Source: Brachypterus glaber (lineage: Eukaryota; Arthropoda; Insecta; Coleoptera; Kateretidae). From it: DNA of 64,000 nucleotides. Each line of letters begins with the position of its first letter. Position 1 is the first letter of the stretch. The stretch spans positions 70,382,095 through 70,446,094 of the forward strand of contig OY294044.1 in assembly GCA_958510825.1 (NCBI GenBank). The letters are read 5' to 3'. This document shows positions 1 through 10,725 of the stretch, piece after piece. The notes beneath the pieces were generated by a model. It saw only the letters and a program-made list of their open reading frames with translations. It was not told the origin of the DNA and did no database searches. The position numbers and the translations under genes are program-made.

Positions 1-99
1 AATGAGTAGGGATATCGACATTCTCAGGCGTAAAAAAAAAACGTTACCCAACGCCTCCCATTTAAAAAAAAAAACACACACAAAACAACAAAAAACCAA

Positions 100-521
100 A
101 CCAAAGCATCAACTTTTTTGCTAAAAAAATCAATTTTTATGATTTTTTTTTGAAAATTTTAATTTATATCAATAAGTTCAAAAGTATAATTAATATTTTT
201 GCATCATCAAATTAATAACTTTTCAAAAAGTGTTTGATTTTTTTAAGAAAATTTTGACGAAAATACTCATTTTCAAGCATATTTAAACCCAAAAAAAAAG
301 TCTAAAAAAAAAGAATATATATAGTTGAATAGAATATTTAATAGGTTTAAAAAATATGTATTACACGACCCCCTTTCATTAAAAAAATCCTCATATGCCC
401 CTGCCCACATTTTAAAAGTTAAATATTAAATACATGCAAAAAGATAGTTTAAGTTTTCCTATTTAGGAGTTGCAAATTTTATGTCGATATCTCAACTAGT
501 TTGGACTTTTGGACCGCACTG
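100..521. mobile_element. Partial mariner-type palindromic MITE (one half)
   Basis: The right end reads GGACTTTTGGACCGCACTG followed by TA, the same terminus as the complete element at 22498-23186. The interior shares its blocks in order: the TTTAAACCCAAAAAA segment, ACACGACCCCCTTTC, GCCCACATTTTAAAAG and the GATATCTCAACT block. Only one half is recognisable; the left boundary near 100 is approximate. It has no coding capacity. The TA target and CAGTGCGGTCC-type terminus suggest Tc1/mariner mobilisation, which is inference. Confidence 0.7.
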
Positions 522-634
522 TATGTATAAGCTTAAGTTAACTAAAATTATGTTTTCCTATGACCACCCACTGAGTATGAAACCTTGCCAACGTCGTTGT
601 AAGCTTACATTTGCAAGATTTTAAAAACGTTTGT

Positions 635-940
635 AAAATAAAACTATATAAAAAACAAGTTTTTAAACTTAAAACCCTTCTATTGATTACGTATTATGTA
701 TAACTAAATAGTAGAAAACAAGATATACCAATTTACAAAAACGAATTTTTTAAAAGAAAGGTTTTGGAATTAGTGATTTCTTTATTTTTGCCAGCATTTC
801 CAAAACCTTTCTTTTAAAAAATTCATTTTTGTAAATTGGTATATCTTGTTTTATACTTTTTAGTTATACCTACATAATAGGTAATCAATAGAAGGGTTTT
901 AAGTTTAAAAACTTGTTTTTTATATAGTTTTATTTTCAAG
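635..940. repeat. Long hairpin repeat, arms about 135 bp
   Basis: The left arm (635-769) and right arm (798-940) are inverted near-copies around a 28-base spacer. The shared block includes AAAGGTTTTGGAA against TTCCAAAACCTTT, and AAAACCCTTCTATTGATTAC against its complement. One arm recurs at 1137-1210 and at 23848-23995, so this is a dispersed family. It is non-coding and probably a foldback MITE. No target duplication was identified. Confidence 0.75.
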
Positions 941-1466
941 TTTTTAGTTATAATTTATTAATGTGTGAAGCAACCCGGGAGTGAAACAGAGATTTTATGT
1001 AAAATTATATTGTCACCGGATATAAGCATATGTACCGAACTTTAGCTGTCTAAGTGGGTAAAAGGAGTTTAATTTAGCCGCATGTGCTATGTTGGGGGGG
1101 GGGGTTAATTTATAAGAAAAGTTTTTGAAATTGTATATAATTAATAGAAGGGTTTTAACTTTCAAAACTTGTTTTTATATAATTTTATTTTCAAGTTTTT
1201 TAGTTATGTTTTATAGTAAAATTTTATTATGATGGGATGAGTAGGTAACCCAATTTTTGTTTTAAATTAACTCATGTGGATAAAAAAGGGTTTTTGATAT
1301 TGTATGAGTAGGGGGGGGGGGGTTGGGGGATAAATTTTATATTTAATTATTTTGTTAGGGTAGAAAATCATGTGTACCAAATTTCAGCTCTCTAAGTTTA
1401 TTCTAAGTAGGTATAACATAGAGGGCCCTTCAGCCGCATGGGAAAAGCATGTATACGAAATTTCAG

Positions 1467-1476
<10 letters not shown>
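941..1476. other. Dispersed-repeat mosaic with G runs, no gene
   Basis: There is no credible coding sequence. The stretch holds poly-G runs near 1094 and 1311 and blocks ending in GTACCAAATTTCAGCTCTCTAAG. These resemble the GTACCAAATGTTAGC and ACCAAATTTTAGC blocks inside the large element at 20220-20520, and a block at 24010-24090. A single arm of the hairpin family lies at 1137-1210. Confidence 0.5.

Positions 1477-1499
<23 letters not shown>
1477..1499. repeat. (TA)n microsatellite bordering element copy 1
   Basis: This is uninterrupted alternating TA directly before the element terminus AGATGTTTAATGTC. The same terminus in copy 2 also abuts (TA)n, at 22472-22497, so the microsatellite is the target or part of the element end. 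Confidence 0.85.
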
Positions 1500-1767
1500 G
1501 ATGTTTAATGTCAAAGTGACGCCCATTATAATTGACGTACTTGTCACTACCATCTGTATATGATAAAATGTGCTATTGTCACACCACGATAACTTATGCT
1601 AATTACACACCCAAAGTGTATGTATGAGAGAACAGTGTTGCCAGATCAACTTAGCTAATTTGTATTAAATTTTAATTTGAGATCGTAATATTGAGGTAGG
1701 ACTTTTTTAGTGGATACCTATTAGTCGAAGCAATTTAGACGAAAAAACCACGAATAGAAGAAATAAT

Positions 1768-1983
1768 TTATAAAGTTTTTAAATTTTGGTTGTGAACTCC
1801 CAGTAGGAACCCAAATACAGGTCCAAAGAGTTCCCACCTTCCCGGGGGGAGCTTCATCCCCTTTTGCTGAAAAAACCACCCCCAAACGTGACTTCCGGGC
1901 GCTTTTCTGCGTTTATCTCGTAAACCGTTACCCCGACGAGAAAATGTTAGAGGACTTATTATATTCTCCATTAAATTATACAT
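1768..1983 (-). other. Conserved 71-codon reading frame in element end (doubtful gene)
   Basis: The frame starts with MYNLMENIISPLTF and ends with HNQNLKTL. It lies in the left terminal block and is found with the same translation in copy 2 (21988-22203, plus). It resembles no family I know and has no visible signal peptide, membrane segment or catalytic motif. The surrounding non-coding sequence is almost as well conserved, so the shared frame is explained by recent copying of the element. I treat it as a probable chance frame and record it because it is the only non-array frame kept in both copies. Confidence 0.2.
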
Positions 1984-2164
1984 AAAATTATTTTATTAGG
2001 TCTTTGTGTATCTTTCACCCAACGCTCACAAATGACGTTGGAAAATAAGCATCATGCTCAGCTCGAAGATAAGAATGAGTCCAGCGCCGTTTTGTATATT
2101 GGAATTTTAGAGGTTGCTGAAAGTAACTGTTAGTGCTTTTATAACCTGTTATTTAACTTGCAAT

Positions 2165-2255
2165 GTTTGTTTATTTATTTATTTATTTGTTTATTGCAAA
2201 TCTGCCAAAGGCTTTTTCGACCACTTAGAAACTACCTAGAAGGGTAAAATTTGCT
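2165..2255 (-). repeat. LINE-like 3' tail inside element copy 1
   Basis: Read on the minus strand, CCTTTGGCAGATTTGCAATA is followed by (AAAT)n-type repeats, the usual look of an insect LINE 3' end. The same piece is in copy 2 at about 21750-21805. It is either a nested fragment or a native part of the element. Confidence 0.45.
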
Positions 2256-2689
2256 AAACGTGCTTAACTCGGCTAACATTACAATTTTGTATAAAACTTA
2301 CCCCCCAACCCCCCAACCCTAAAATTTAAAAAATCCATTTTTTACCCCCACAAGATAATTTAAAACTAAAATTAGGTTGCATACTCACCTAGTGATAATA
2401 AAATTTTACAATAAATTTTACATTCCCCCTCGTCTCCCCATCACCCCCCGTACGCGTATAAGTCTAAGTTAACACCCCTACCTCTTTCACCCACTTGGAA
2501 TAGGGTCTACCTAATTTGATGATCACACTCAAAATATTTTAAAAAAATTATTATTCGGTGAATATCAAATCAATTGAGTACGGTCACTCAGGGTAGGTGC
2601 GGTCACATGTGCTCTACTGAATAAAATACTTTGAGTCAAAATACCGCCCCCAGCGCCGCCCTCACACCCAACAAATTTTGCAAATATGG

Positions 2690-5060
2690 TACTATTTGGT
2701 GCGGTCACTCAGGGTAGGTGTGGTCACTTGTCCTCTTCACGACAAAAATGTTTTAGTTGTTGCACTGCCCCCACTGCCGCCCCCAGAAACAATAAACGTG
2801 ATAAAAAATGCCAATATGGGGTAATTTTGTGCTGTCTTTCTGAGTAGTTGTGGTCACTCGTCCTCTTCACGACAAAGTGATATTAGTTGTTGTACCGCCC
2901 CCAATGCCGCCCCCAGAAACAATAAACGTGATAAAAAATGCAAGTATGGTGAAATTTTGTGCGGTGACTCCGGGTAGGTGCGGTCACTCGTCCTCTTCAG
3001 GACATATTGGTTTTTGGATGTTGTACCGCTCCCAATGCCGCCCCCAGAAACAATAAACGTGTTAAAAAATGCAAATATGGGGCAATTTAGTGCGGTCACT
3101 CAGGGTAGGTGCGGTCACTCGTCCTCTTCAAGACAAAGTGGTTTTGGCTATTTTACTGCTCCTAGAAACAATAAACCTGATAAAAATTGCAAATACGGGG
3201 CAATTTCGTGCGGTCAGGGTGGGTGCGGTCAGTCATCCTCTGACCGAACAAAATTGACCCATATTTGCATTTTTTATCACGTTTATTGTCTCTGGGGGCA
3301 AAATTGGGGGCGGTACAACATCTTAAATTAATTTGTGCTAAAGAGGACCAGTGACCGCACCTACCCTGACTGACGGCACGAAATTGCCCCCTATTTGCAT
3401 TTTTATCACGTTTATTGTTTTTGGAGGCGGCATTGAGGGCGTTAGAACAACCTAAACTACTTTGTCTTAAAGAGGATGAGTGACCGCACCCACCCAGAGT
3501 GACCGCACGAAATTGCCCCATATTTGCATTTTTTATAACGCTTATTGTTTCTGGGGGCGGCATTGGGGGCGGAGAAATAACCAAAGCCACTTTGTCTAGA
3601 AGAGGACGAGTGACCGCACCTACCCTGAGTGACCGCACCAAATTGCCCCATATTTGCATTTTTTATCACGTTTATTGTTTCTGGGAACGGCATTGGGGGC
3701 GGCACAATAACCAAAACCACTTTTTCGTGAAGAAGACGAGTGACCGTAACTACACTAAGTGACCGCACAAAATTGCCCCATATTTGCATTTTTTATCAGG
3801 TTTATTGTGTCTGGGGCGGCATTGGGGGCGATACAATATCCAAAACAAATTTGTCCTGAAGAGGACGAGTGACCACACCTACTCTGAGTGATCGCACGAA
3901 ATTGCCCCATATTTGCATTTTTTATACCGTTTATTGTGTCTGGGGGCGGCATTGGGGACGGTACAACATCCGACATGAATTTGTCCTGAAGAGGACGAGT
4001 GACCGCACCTACTTTGAGTGACCGCACGAAATTGCCCCATATTTGCATTTTTTATCACGTTTATTGTTTCTGGGAGCGGAATTGGGAGCGGTAAAATAAC
4101 CAAAACCACTTTGTCTTGAAGAGGACGAGTGACCTCACCTACCCTGAGTGACCGCACCAAATTGCCCCATATTTGTATTTTTTATCACGTTTATTGTTTC
4201 TGGGGCCGGCATTGAGGCCGTTACAACAACCTAAACCACTTTGTGTGAAGAGGATGACTGACCGCACCCACCCTGACCGCACGAAATTGCCCCATATTTG
4301 CATTTTTTTATCAGGTTTATTGTTTCTGGGGGCAGTAAAATAGCCAAAACCACTTTGTCTTGAAGAGGACGAGTGACCGCACCTACCCTGATGGACCGCA
4401 CCAAATTGCCCCATATTTGCATTTTTTATCACCTTTATTGTTGCTGGGGGCGGCATTGGGGGCGGTACAACATCCAAAATCAATTTGTCCTGAAGAGGAA
4501 GAGTGACCGCACCTACCCTGAGTCACCGCAAAAAATTGCCCCATACTTGCTTTTTTTATCACGTTTATTGTTTCTGGGGACGGCATTGGGGCAAGAGGAT
4601 GAGTGACCGCTCATACTCAGAGAGACCGCACAAAATTGCCCCATATTGGCATTTTTTATCACGTTTATTGTTTTTGGGGGCGGCATTGAGGGCGTTACAA
4701 TAACCTAAACCACTTTGTCTTAAAGAGGATGAGTGACCGCACCCACCCTGAGTGACCGCACCAAATTGCCCCATATTTGTATTTTTTATCACGTTTATTG
4801 TTTCTGGGGGCGGCATTGGGGGCGGTACAAGATGAAAAACCTATTTGTCCTGAAGAGGACGAGTGACCGCACCTACTCTGAGTGACCGCACGAAATTGCC
4901 CCATATTTGCATTTTTTATCACGTTTATTGTTTCTGGGGGCTGCAGTGGGGGCGTTGAAACAACCAAAACAATTTTATCGTGAAGAGGACGAGGGACCGC
5001 ACCTACCCTGAGTGACCGCACCAAATAGTCCCATATTTGCAATATTTTTTGGGTGTGGGG
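2690..5060. repeat. Tandem array of units of about 130 bp with internal inversion
   Basis: About 18 units carry GAAGAGGACGAGTGACCGCA, a GCCCCATATTTGCA block, TTTATCACGTTTATTG and a GGGGGCGGCATTGGGGGCGG block. The GAGGACGAG anchors at 3601, 3731, 3860, 3990, 4110, 4249, 4364, 4494, 4594, 4724, 4854 and 4984 give a usual spacing of 130, with shorter deleted units. From about 2690 to 3240 the units lie in the opposite orientation (CGTCCTCTTC); after about 3240 all are forward. The many open frames here are repeat translations, not genes. Confidence 0.9.
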
Positions 5061-5869
5061 GCGGCACTGGAGGCGGTATTTTGACTCAAAGTATTCTATT
5101 CAGTAGAGCACATGTGACCGCACCTACCCTGAGTGACCTCACTTAATTGATTTAATATTCACCGAATAATAATTTTTTTAAATTATTTTGTGTGTGATCA
5201 TCAAATTAGACTTTCCCCTTAGAATATACTTAGAAACCTAAAATTTGGTACACATGCTTAACTTGGCCGACAGTACAATTTTATATAATACCTACTCCCA
5301 ACCCCCGACCCTAAAATTAAAAAAAATATATATTTTTACCCACACAAGATTATTTAAAACTAAAATTAGGTTACATACTCATTTAATGATAATAAAATTT
5401 TACAATAAATTCCAAACATTGTTTTTTTTTATTTTGGAAACTTGCTGAACAATGAAAAACGGCGGTTTTAAAACCAGTATTGGTCCATATGGATCTTACT
5501 TCAGGGCTGAAAACAGAATTTTATTGGTGATTTGAGGTTATGTTCTTAAATATACTTACCAAATGTATTTTCTTATATTCTCATTTACATTAAGCTATGC
5601 TTACTTTAAAATAAAACACCAATATATCTTCATAATGTATACATTACCATTCCTATTAATAATTATTTTAATGGTAAAAGTCATAGAAATACGTCTTTGA
5701 ATATGACATTTGGCTATTCTCGCCAAAATTATTTTTACATTGTTGCCAGTTTTTGGGCGTCTCTTTGACGTGTATTATAAATTTTGGGCGTCACAATGGT
5801 GTAGATACACTGGGTGTGAGTTTAACGTGTATTATGTAAAGTGTATTATACATTTGCTTCAACAGCGCC

Positions 5870-5893
5870 ACCTGGTGGCCACTTGAACGAACC
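5870..5893. promoter_or_regulatory. CTCF-like motif in element copy 1
   Basis: The sequence CAGCGCCACCTGGTGGCCAC, read on the minus strand, is GTGGCCACCAGGTGGCGCTG. This is close to the known CTCF core CCACCAGGGGGCGC. The same site is kept in copy 2 at 19441-19461. It also contains the short palindrome GCCACC-T-GGTGGC. Binding is inference only. Confidence 0.35.
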
Positions 5894-6091
5894 CCTTTTG
5901 TATCTAGCTAGATAAACACCCATCAAAGTGACGCCAAAAAATATTTTTTGTTAGGACCTGTACTACACTCTAACCATCCAGAGAAGTCGATTGCGCGCAT
6001 TAAACGGACTGACGCCCAAAGTCGGGCGTCACAACGTAAATTTGGGTGTCTGATTGACGTCAATTATACGATTTGGGCGTGTATATGACAG

Positions 6092-6094
<3 letters not shown>

Positions 6095-6149
<55 letters not shown>
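6095..6149. repeat. (TA)n microsatellite, right border of copy 1
   Basis: About 27 TA units directly follow the element end GTGTATATGACAGAAA. The matching end of copy 2 also touches (TA)n, at 19183-19226. Confidence 0.9.
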
Positions 6150-6152
<3 letters not shown>

Positions 6153-8419
6153 AACTATGACACTGACACTTTAAAAATTTTCATTTTTTTCTTCATTACA
6201 AATTTATAACAGTTACAAACTTTTCAAGTTTTAAATTTATTATTATTATTTTTATAGTAATTTTGAATAAAAATGGAAGAGGAAGAGTTAAAATTTACTC
6301 AATGGTATAAAGGTGTCTGATGCTTTCGTCCTGCGACCTTCACTTCTAGTATTTGGGACTTACCTGTGAGGAACTTGAACTTAACTGACACAAAATAAAA
6401 CACAGCCCAAAATCACACACAAAACAACATAAACATACATATTTATTAATATATTTGTCACGGGTGTAAATTGGTGTAGACTATAGTTAATATATAATTT
6501 TTAGATTGTTTTTTTAAACAAGTTTTGTAAATAAAAGTTTTACTCACTGTGCTATATCGTAGATTGATGAAGTTATATCAACACATTATTATTTTGCACT
6601 GTATTAGTTCTATTTTACAATCACAGTAGTTAAATAAATTCATATTTCTGCTACAATTCTTCAAACCAAATGACTGAAATGACATTTGGAGGTTATTGTT
6701 TACTTGGTTTATTTAGGGGAAGTTCGGTTTGAAATTACGTTGGTATGATGTTAAATAGAGTATCGCAGTTCAACTCACATAGGGTGTATTTATCTTATTC
6801 TTTTATGCCAAGAGCTATTCAAACGGAAATTGAAATTATATGTTTATTCATCGTTATTCACTTAAACAATGTTTTTCCGAGGGGAACTGAATTCTAGGTT
6901 CTAATTTATATTTTCTTTAGAAAATATTTATTGAAGGTAAATTGCAAAATAGTTTATTTTTGTAGATCCTTTTCCGTTTCAATCTCTGTGTGGAAAACTA
7001 TGGTTTTGTAACACCTTGTGATTTTAGTTAAACATATTAGTAAAACTGAATATTCAGGATTAATACTATTATCATAATGGTCATCAGTGGAACCTTCAAA
7101 ATTAATTATATGTGTTGCAGTGTTTTTTTTACTAGTTCCGATTAATGAAGACTGGTCTCCTACGTGTTAAGCGAAAAATGTTATTTACTATTATACGGTG
7201 ACTAAAAGAGTATTTTTCTGTTATGCACAGGCTATCAACTTAAATATCAATTTAAACTTATCTACAATATCTACTTTTTCACTTTTTTATATTAAAATGT
7301 CGAAATTTTGGCTACTTTTTGACTTTTTGCTGCCGAAATTAAAAAAAGAACGACTTTTTTACCCGACCAAAAACGAAGGAGGGTGAAGGGTTTGCCTTCA
7401 TTTTTTATTGTTTTTAAAGTATATAAATTTAAATAAATATTTAATTTTAAAATTTTATAAAACAAAACATATGCAGTTGCCACATAGACTATTGGAGTTT
7501 TGAATCAATTTTAGTTTGAAGTTATTGCATTTGTTTGTTGTTGCATATTTTATACCTATTTCGTACTTCAAGTCGAAACTTTCCTACAGTATTTTATCTT
7601 AAGGCTTTTTAGACATGGTTTATTCTTTTATTTGTTTTTTCTTGATAATACTTAGTTTTTTAGTTCATTTCTTATTTACGACAAATATTTTTTCCTGCAT
7701 TTCATAAGATATATAATTATATAAAAAAGTTCCTCATACGCGTAACCCAAATAAACAACCACAAAAAACATTTTTTGATAGCTCACAAGGCACCATTTAT
7801 AACGTTTACTATTCTTCTCAAAACTAAAAAACATTGACTAAAGCTCTATATTTAAGTTTTTTAAACGAAATGTATTAGATTATGTTCATGTATATCATGA
7901 CAACAGCAGTTCAGCCATCTTGCTTTAAGCATAATTATATTTTTATCGGTGGCGCCATCTAGCGGAAATTAATTATTTAAATTGCAGACCAGTAATAATT
8001 AGTTTACTGGTCTCTATTTTTCATTACAGGTCAGGAAGTGGAAAACAATGGAACAAGAAATCACGTACTTCCGAAACTTTATTAATACATATAATGTACG
8101 ATCACCCTGTACCTATGTATTACATATACAGTTGCGAATAAAATAGTTTACTTGTGTGTAAATAATATTTGGTCGGGTATGGCCAATTAAATTAATTGGT
8201 TTTGAGTAATAAATATATTTCTGTCAAATAATTTATTTTTTTTTACAAAGTACATGTACAGGTAATTTGTAGTTCAAATTTCATCGTTGAAATTACCGCA
8301 TTATTCAGATTACGGATCATTCGGATTATCGAAGATTCGAACTATCGCGACAGTTTTTAGTTTTGCAAAATTGTTAAATTCTAATTCTTTTAAAATCTTC
8401 TCCTATTATATTGTTCAGA
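6150..8419. other. AT-rich stretch without recognisable gene
   Basis: There is no convincing coding frame, splice-delimited exon or RNA gene. Short frames at 7198-7483 are low-complexity and overlap on both strands. A GGCGCCATCTAGCGG motif sits near 7947-7961; similar GCCATCTAG motifs recur near 26050, 26485 and 57350 and are probably pieces of an old dispersed repeat. Confidence 0.5.
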
Positions 8420-8918
8420 GCGCCTGCCCTAGAATAATATACCGTAGTTTCAAATTTTCAAAAAAAAATCAAAAATCGTCCTAGACAAAAAATTATTGTA
8501 TTTAATTTTTTTTAATGAAAAAATAAGCAATTTTTTTTGTCAAATTTCCCTCCGTCTATATGTCTATAAAAGCTGAAATAAAATTCCGATTAACTTATTT
8601 TTTCAGGAAAAATTACTTTTATTATAAGGATCAATTCTACCAAAAGAAGTTTTTTTTTAATTTTTTTTTAATTTTTTTTTTATTTTTCGTTTTTCGCAAA
8701 AAGAAAATTTAATAAAAAAAAAATATTTTCAGTTTTTTTGTTAACTCTTTTTTTTTAATATATATTTTTTTATTCAATAATTTTTCGTTTTTCAAAAAAG
8801 ATCTTTTAAAAAAAAACTTTATTTTTTTTTTGTTTTTCTTTCGAAAGATATTTTTTTTAAATTATTTGAGTAATGCAGTATACCATTTACCGTAAATAAT
8901 ATATAATGGAATGCGTAG
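8420..8918 (+). repeat. A/T-tract dispersed repeat family E, copy 1
   Basis: It shares an ordered set of blocks with 35420-35970 (minus): GCGCCTG, CTAGAATAATATAC, a TAGTTTC block, AATCGTCCTAGACAAAAAAT, long A and T tracts, then TATACCATTTACCGT and AATGGAATGCGTAG. Partial copies end similarly near 27730, 42000-42060 and 44876-44955. It is non-coding, and its mechanism of spread is unknown. Confidence 0.6.
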
Positions 8919-9474
8919 AATTACATATCTTCACGGCTTGTTTTTAATTCATTTCAAAATTTGGCGAAGGCGCATACATATGAATCTTAAAAAAAAAACA
9001 TTTTATGGACAGGTCCATAAAGTATATTACGCCTATAGGAAGGAGCTTTTATTAAGGTTCTTATAGTTTACAAGGTTTATACAAGTACAAAAATTTAGTT
9101 TTTTTATTTCTCGATACATATTCTTTTTTACACCTTAATCAAGTTCATAATAAAACTTTATGAATATTATAATATGAATATGAACTTTAAAACTTCAAGT
9201 TCAATTGTCTGTTTAAAAATTCTCCGTTAGTGGAATATTTAAACAAACTACATAGTTATACTGAAAATTCAATAAAACCTGCAGTGACTCAGTTGCGAAT
9301 GTGTGGTAAAAGGCGAAGATCATACCAGTTCGGGTGCGACTCGCATAATTTCGTCGAAGCTTCGTATAGGCGGACCCCTTATACGAAAGCAGCAGAGCTA
9401 ATTTTAAAAAAAGTTTTGAATATTTTATTGCATTGCATTCCATTTATACATATGAATTTTTAATTTATAATTAA

Positions 9475-10721
9475 CCCTCAAGTGCTGTCGTGATATTTTT
9501 GGTACATACATTACGTTGTGGGTTTTCAGCGGACCCCATTTTATTTTTACACAGAAGTTGGAATGGAAAGTCAATTAAAGCAATGTTAACGTAAAAAAAT
9601 ATTTAGTTGTAGTATCTTAAGCTTAAAAACCACTTAAAATAAAAACTAAATAAATTTTAACAAAAAAATAATCTTTATTCAAAACCCGAGCTATTTACAG
9701 TGCTTTGGTATTTTAATCAAATAAAAAAACTGAGTAAAGGAACTTAATTTTTTTTGTCACTTTTCTTAAGAGGAAGCATAAAACAAAAATAAAAATAAGA
9801 TAAGCATTAAAATATAAAAAAGCTTTAGATTTTCACAGCAAGTGATTTTAAAGAAATTTCAGTTTTCCAAACACTCTTTACAGACATTGCGACGGACTTC
9901 GTGTGGATATGTTGGTCGAAAATGGCACAAACTATACTGTTATGTCTTTTGATCTGGTACACAAATAGCCTAGTTTTCGACCAATATTTTCTACCCTGGG
10001 TTCTTGATGGGGAACAGGTTTCTTCAAAATCCTTCCTATTGTAAATTTTAACTTGGTAACCCTTCATTTGCAAGTCTTTGTTCTAAGTATGGTCGGCAGT
10101 TGCTCAGCAAGTTCTTTTACAAAGTCAAAGTGTAATATTGAGAATTATTTCAAAAACGTGAGTGCAAAATATATGACGAAATATTTAAAAGTTAAAAAAA
10201 TGCCATGGGCTATCTACGCGTACTTTTGCTTGTGAAAAGGTTACATATTTTTTATCTAAATTGTCAAATCCAACTTTTATAGTATTATAAAACATAATTA
10301 TTTCTGTCTTATTTGTAATCTCATCTATGACTTTTGTGTCACGTTCAATTTTTAATTCAATATTACCTATATCAGAATATTCAGCTTTGTTATCTTTTTT
10401 CGTCTTTTTTTCGAAACCACTGTTATTCTGTGGTCTCAAAATCTAAATGTGTAGCTCTAACTCTCTTTTTAGAAGCTGAAACCATTTTTTAAAACCCCTA
10501 AAGTGACCAATAATATAAAATGTAAAAAATATATATACTTAGTAAACTTACGTTAAATACGTAACTAACAGAGTGACCGCGATACACGTACGACTCAATG
10601 TTTCTCTCACACTGACATGAAGGTACCGGGAGGCTTAACTCAGATCGGTCGCTTACCTAAGTGTGGTGGGAAAAATTAACTTCGCTGGGGTCCGCTCAGA
10701 CCCCACAACAGCAGTTGAGGG
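9475..10721 (-). mobile_element. piggyBac-type transposon, internally deleted
   Basis: TTAA target sites (9471-9474 and 10722-10725) flank inverted ends CCCTCAAGTGCTGTCGTG and its imperfect complement CAACAGCAGTTGAGGG. TTAA duplication and CCC-starting ends are the piggyBac signature. Next to each end is a second inverted block that includes the words AGCGGACCCCA and TGGGGTCCGCT. The interior holds only C-terminal transposase remnants on the minus strand. The 1247-bp length is well below the 2.3-2.5 kb typical of an autonomous element, so most of the transposase gene is missing. A shorter relative with the same ends is at 52135-52427. Confidence 0.85.
9830..10439 (-). pseudogene. piggyBac transposase C-terminal remnant
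   Basis: On the minus strand the 10185-10439 frame ends in EIIMFYNTIKVGFDNLDKKY followed by a PWHFFNF block. This matches the piggyBac DDE-domain pattern (E-I-x-x-Y-Y-N-x-x-K-x-G-V-D-x-L-D, then a tryptophan-containing block and FFN) that carries the last catalytic aspartate. Downstream, in shifted frames, are a FVKELAEQL-like piece and a cysteine-containing stretch before 9830 that resembles the degenerate C-terminal zinc-binding tail. Stops and frameshifts separate the pieces, and the N-terminal and central domains are absent. It is not functional. Assignment to piggyBac is strong because the ends and the TTAA duplication agree. Confidence 0.75.
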
Positions 10722-10725
10722 TTAA

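Larger units (their letters stand above)
1500..6094. mobile_element. Satellite-bearing foldback-like element, copy 1
   Basis: This element of about 4.6 kb is delimited by (TA)n on both sides and is present again, inverted, at 19227-22471. Its layout is a left terminal block (1500-2500) with a 71-codon reading frame, a 200-bp inverted block (about 2510-2700 against 5000-5210), a tandem array of a unit of about 130 bp between them, and a right terminal block (5240-6094). The two ends share a degenerate inverted motif: ACGCCC, then TATAATTGACGT. Subterminal GGGCGTC and TTGACGT motifs repeat near the right end. No transposase is encoded, so it would be non-autonomous. The superfamily is not identified. 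Foldback elements and Helitron-derived elements with central repeats are the closest known plans. Confidence 0.75.

Noticed and set aside
2850..5042. Many overlapping open frames of 60-165 codons on both strands
   Set aside because: All are translations of the 130-bp tandem unit in different frames, with the same words repeated. There is no start context, no family match and no conservation beyond the repeat.
9213..9463. Overlapping frames on both strands near the piggyBac element
   Set aside because: The segment is slightly less AT-rich and contains CTTCGTATA...TATACGAAAG, but neither translation shows a known domain and there are no splice signals I could defend.
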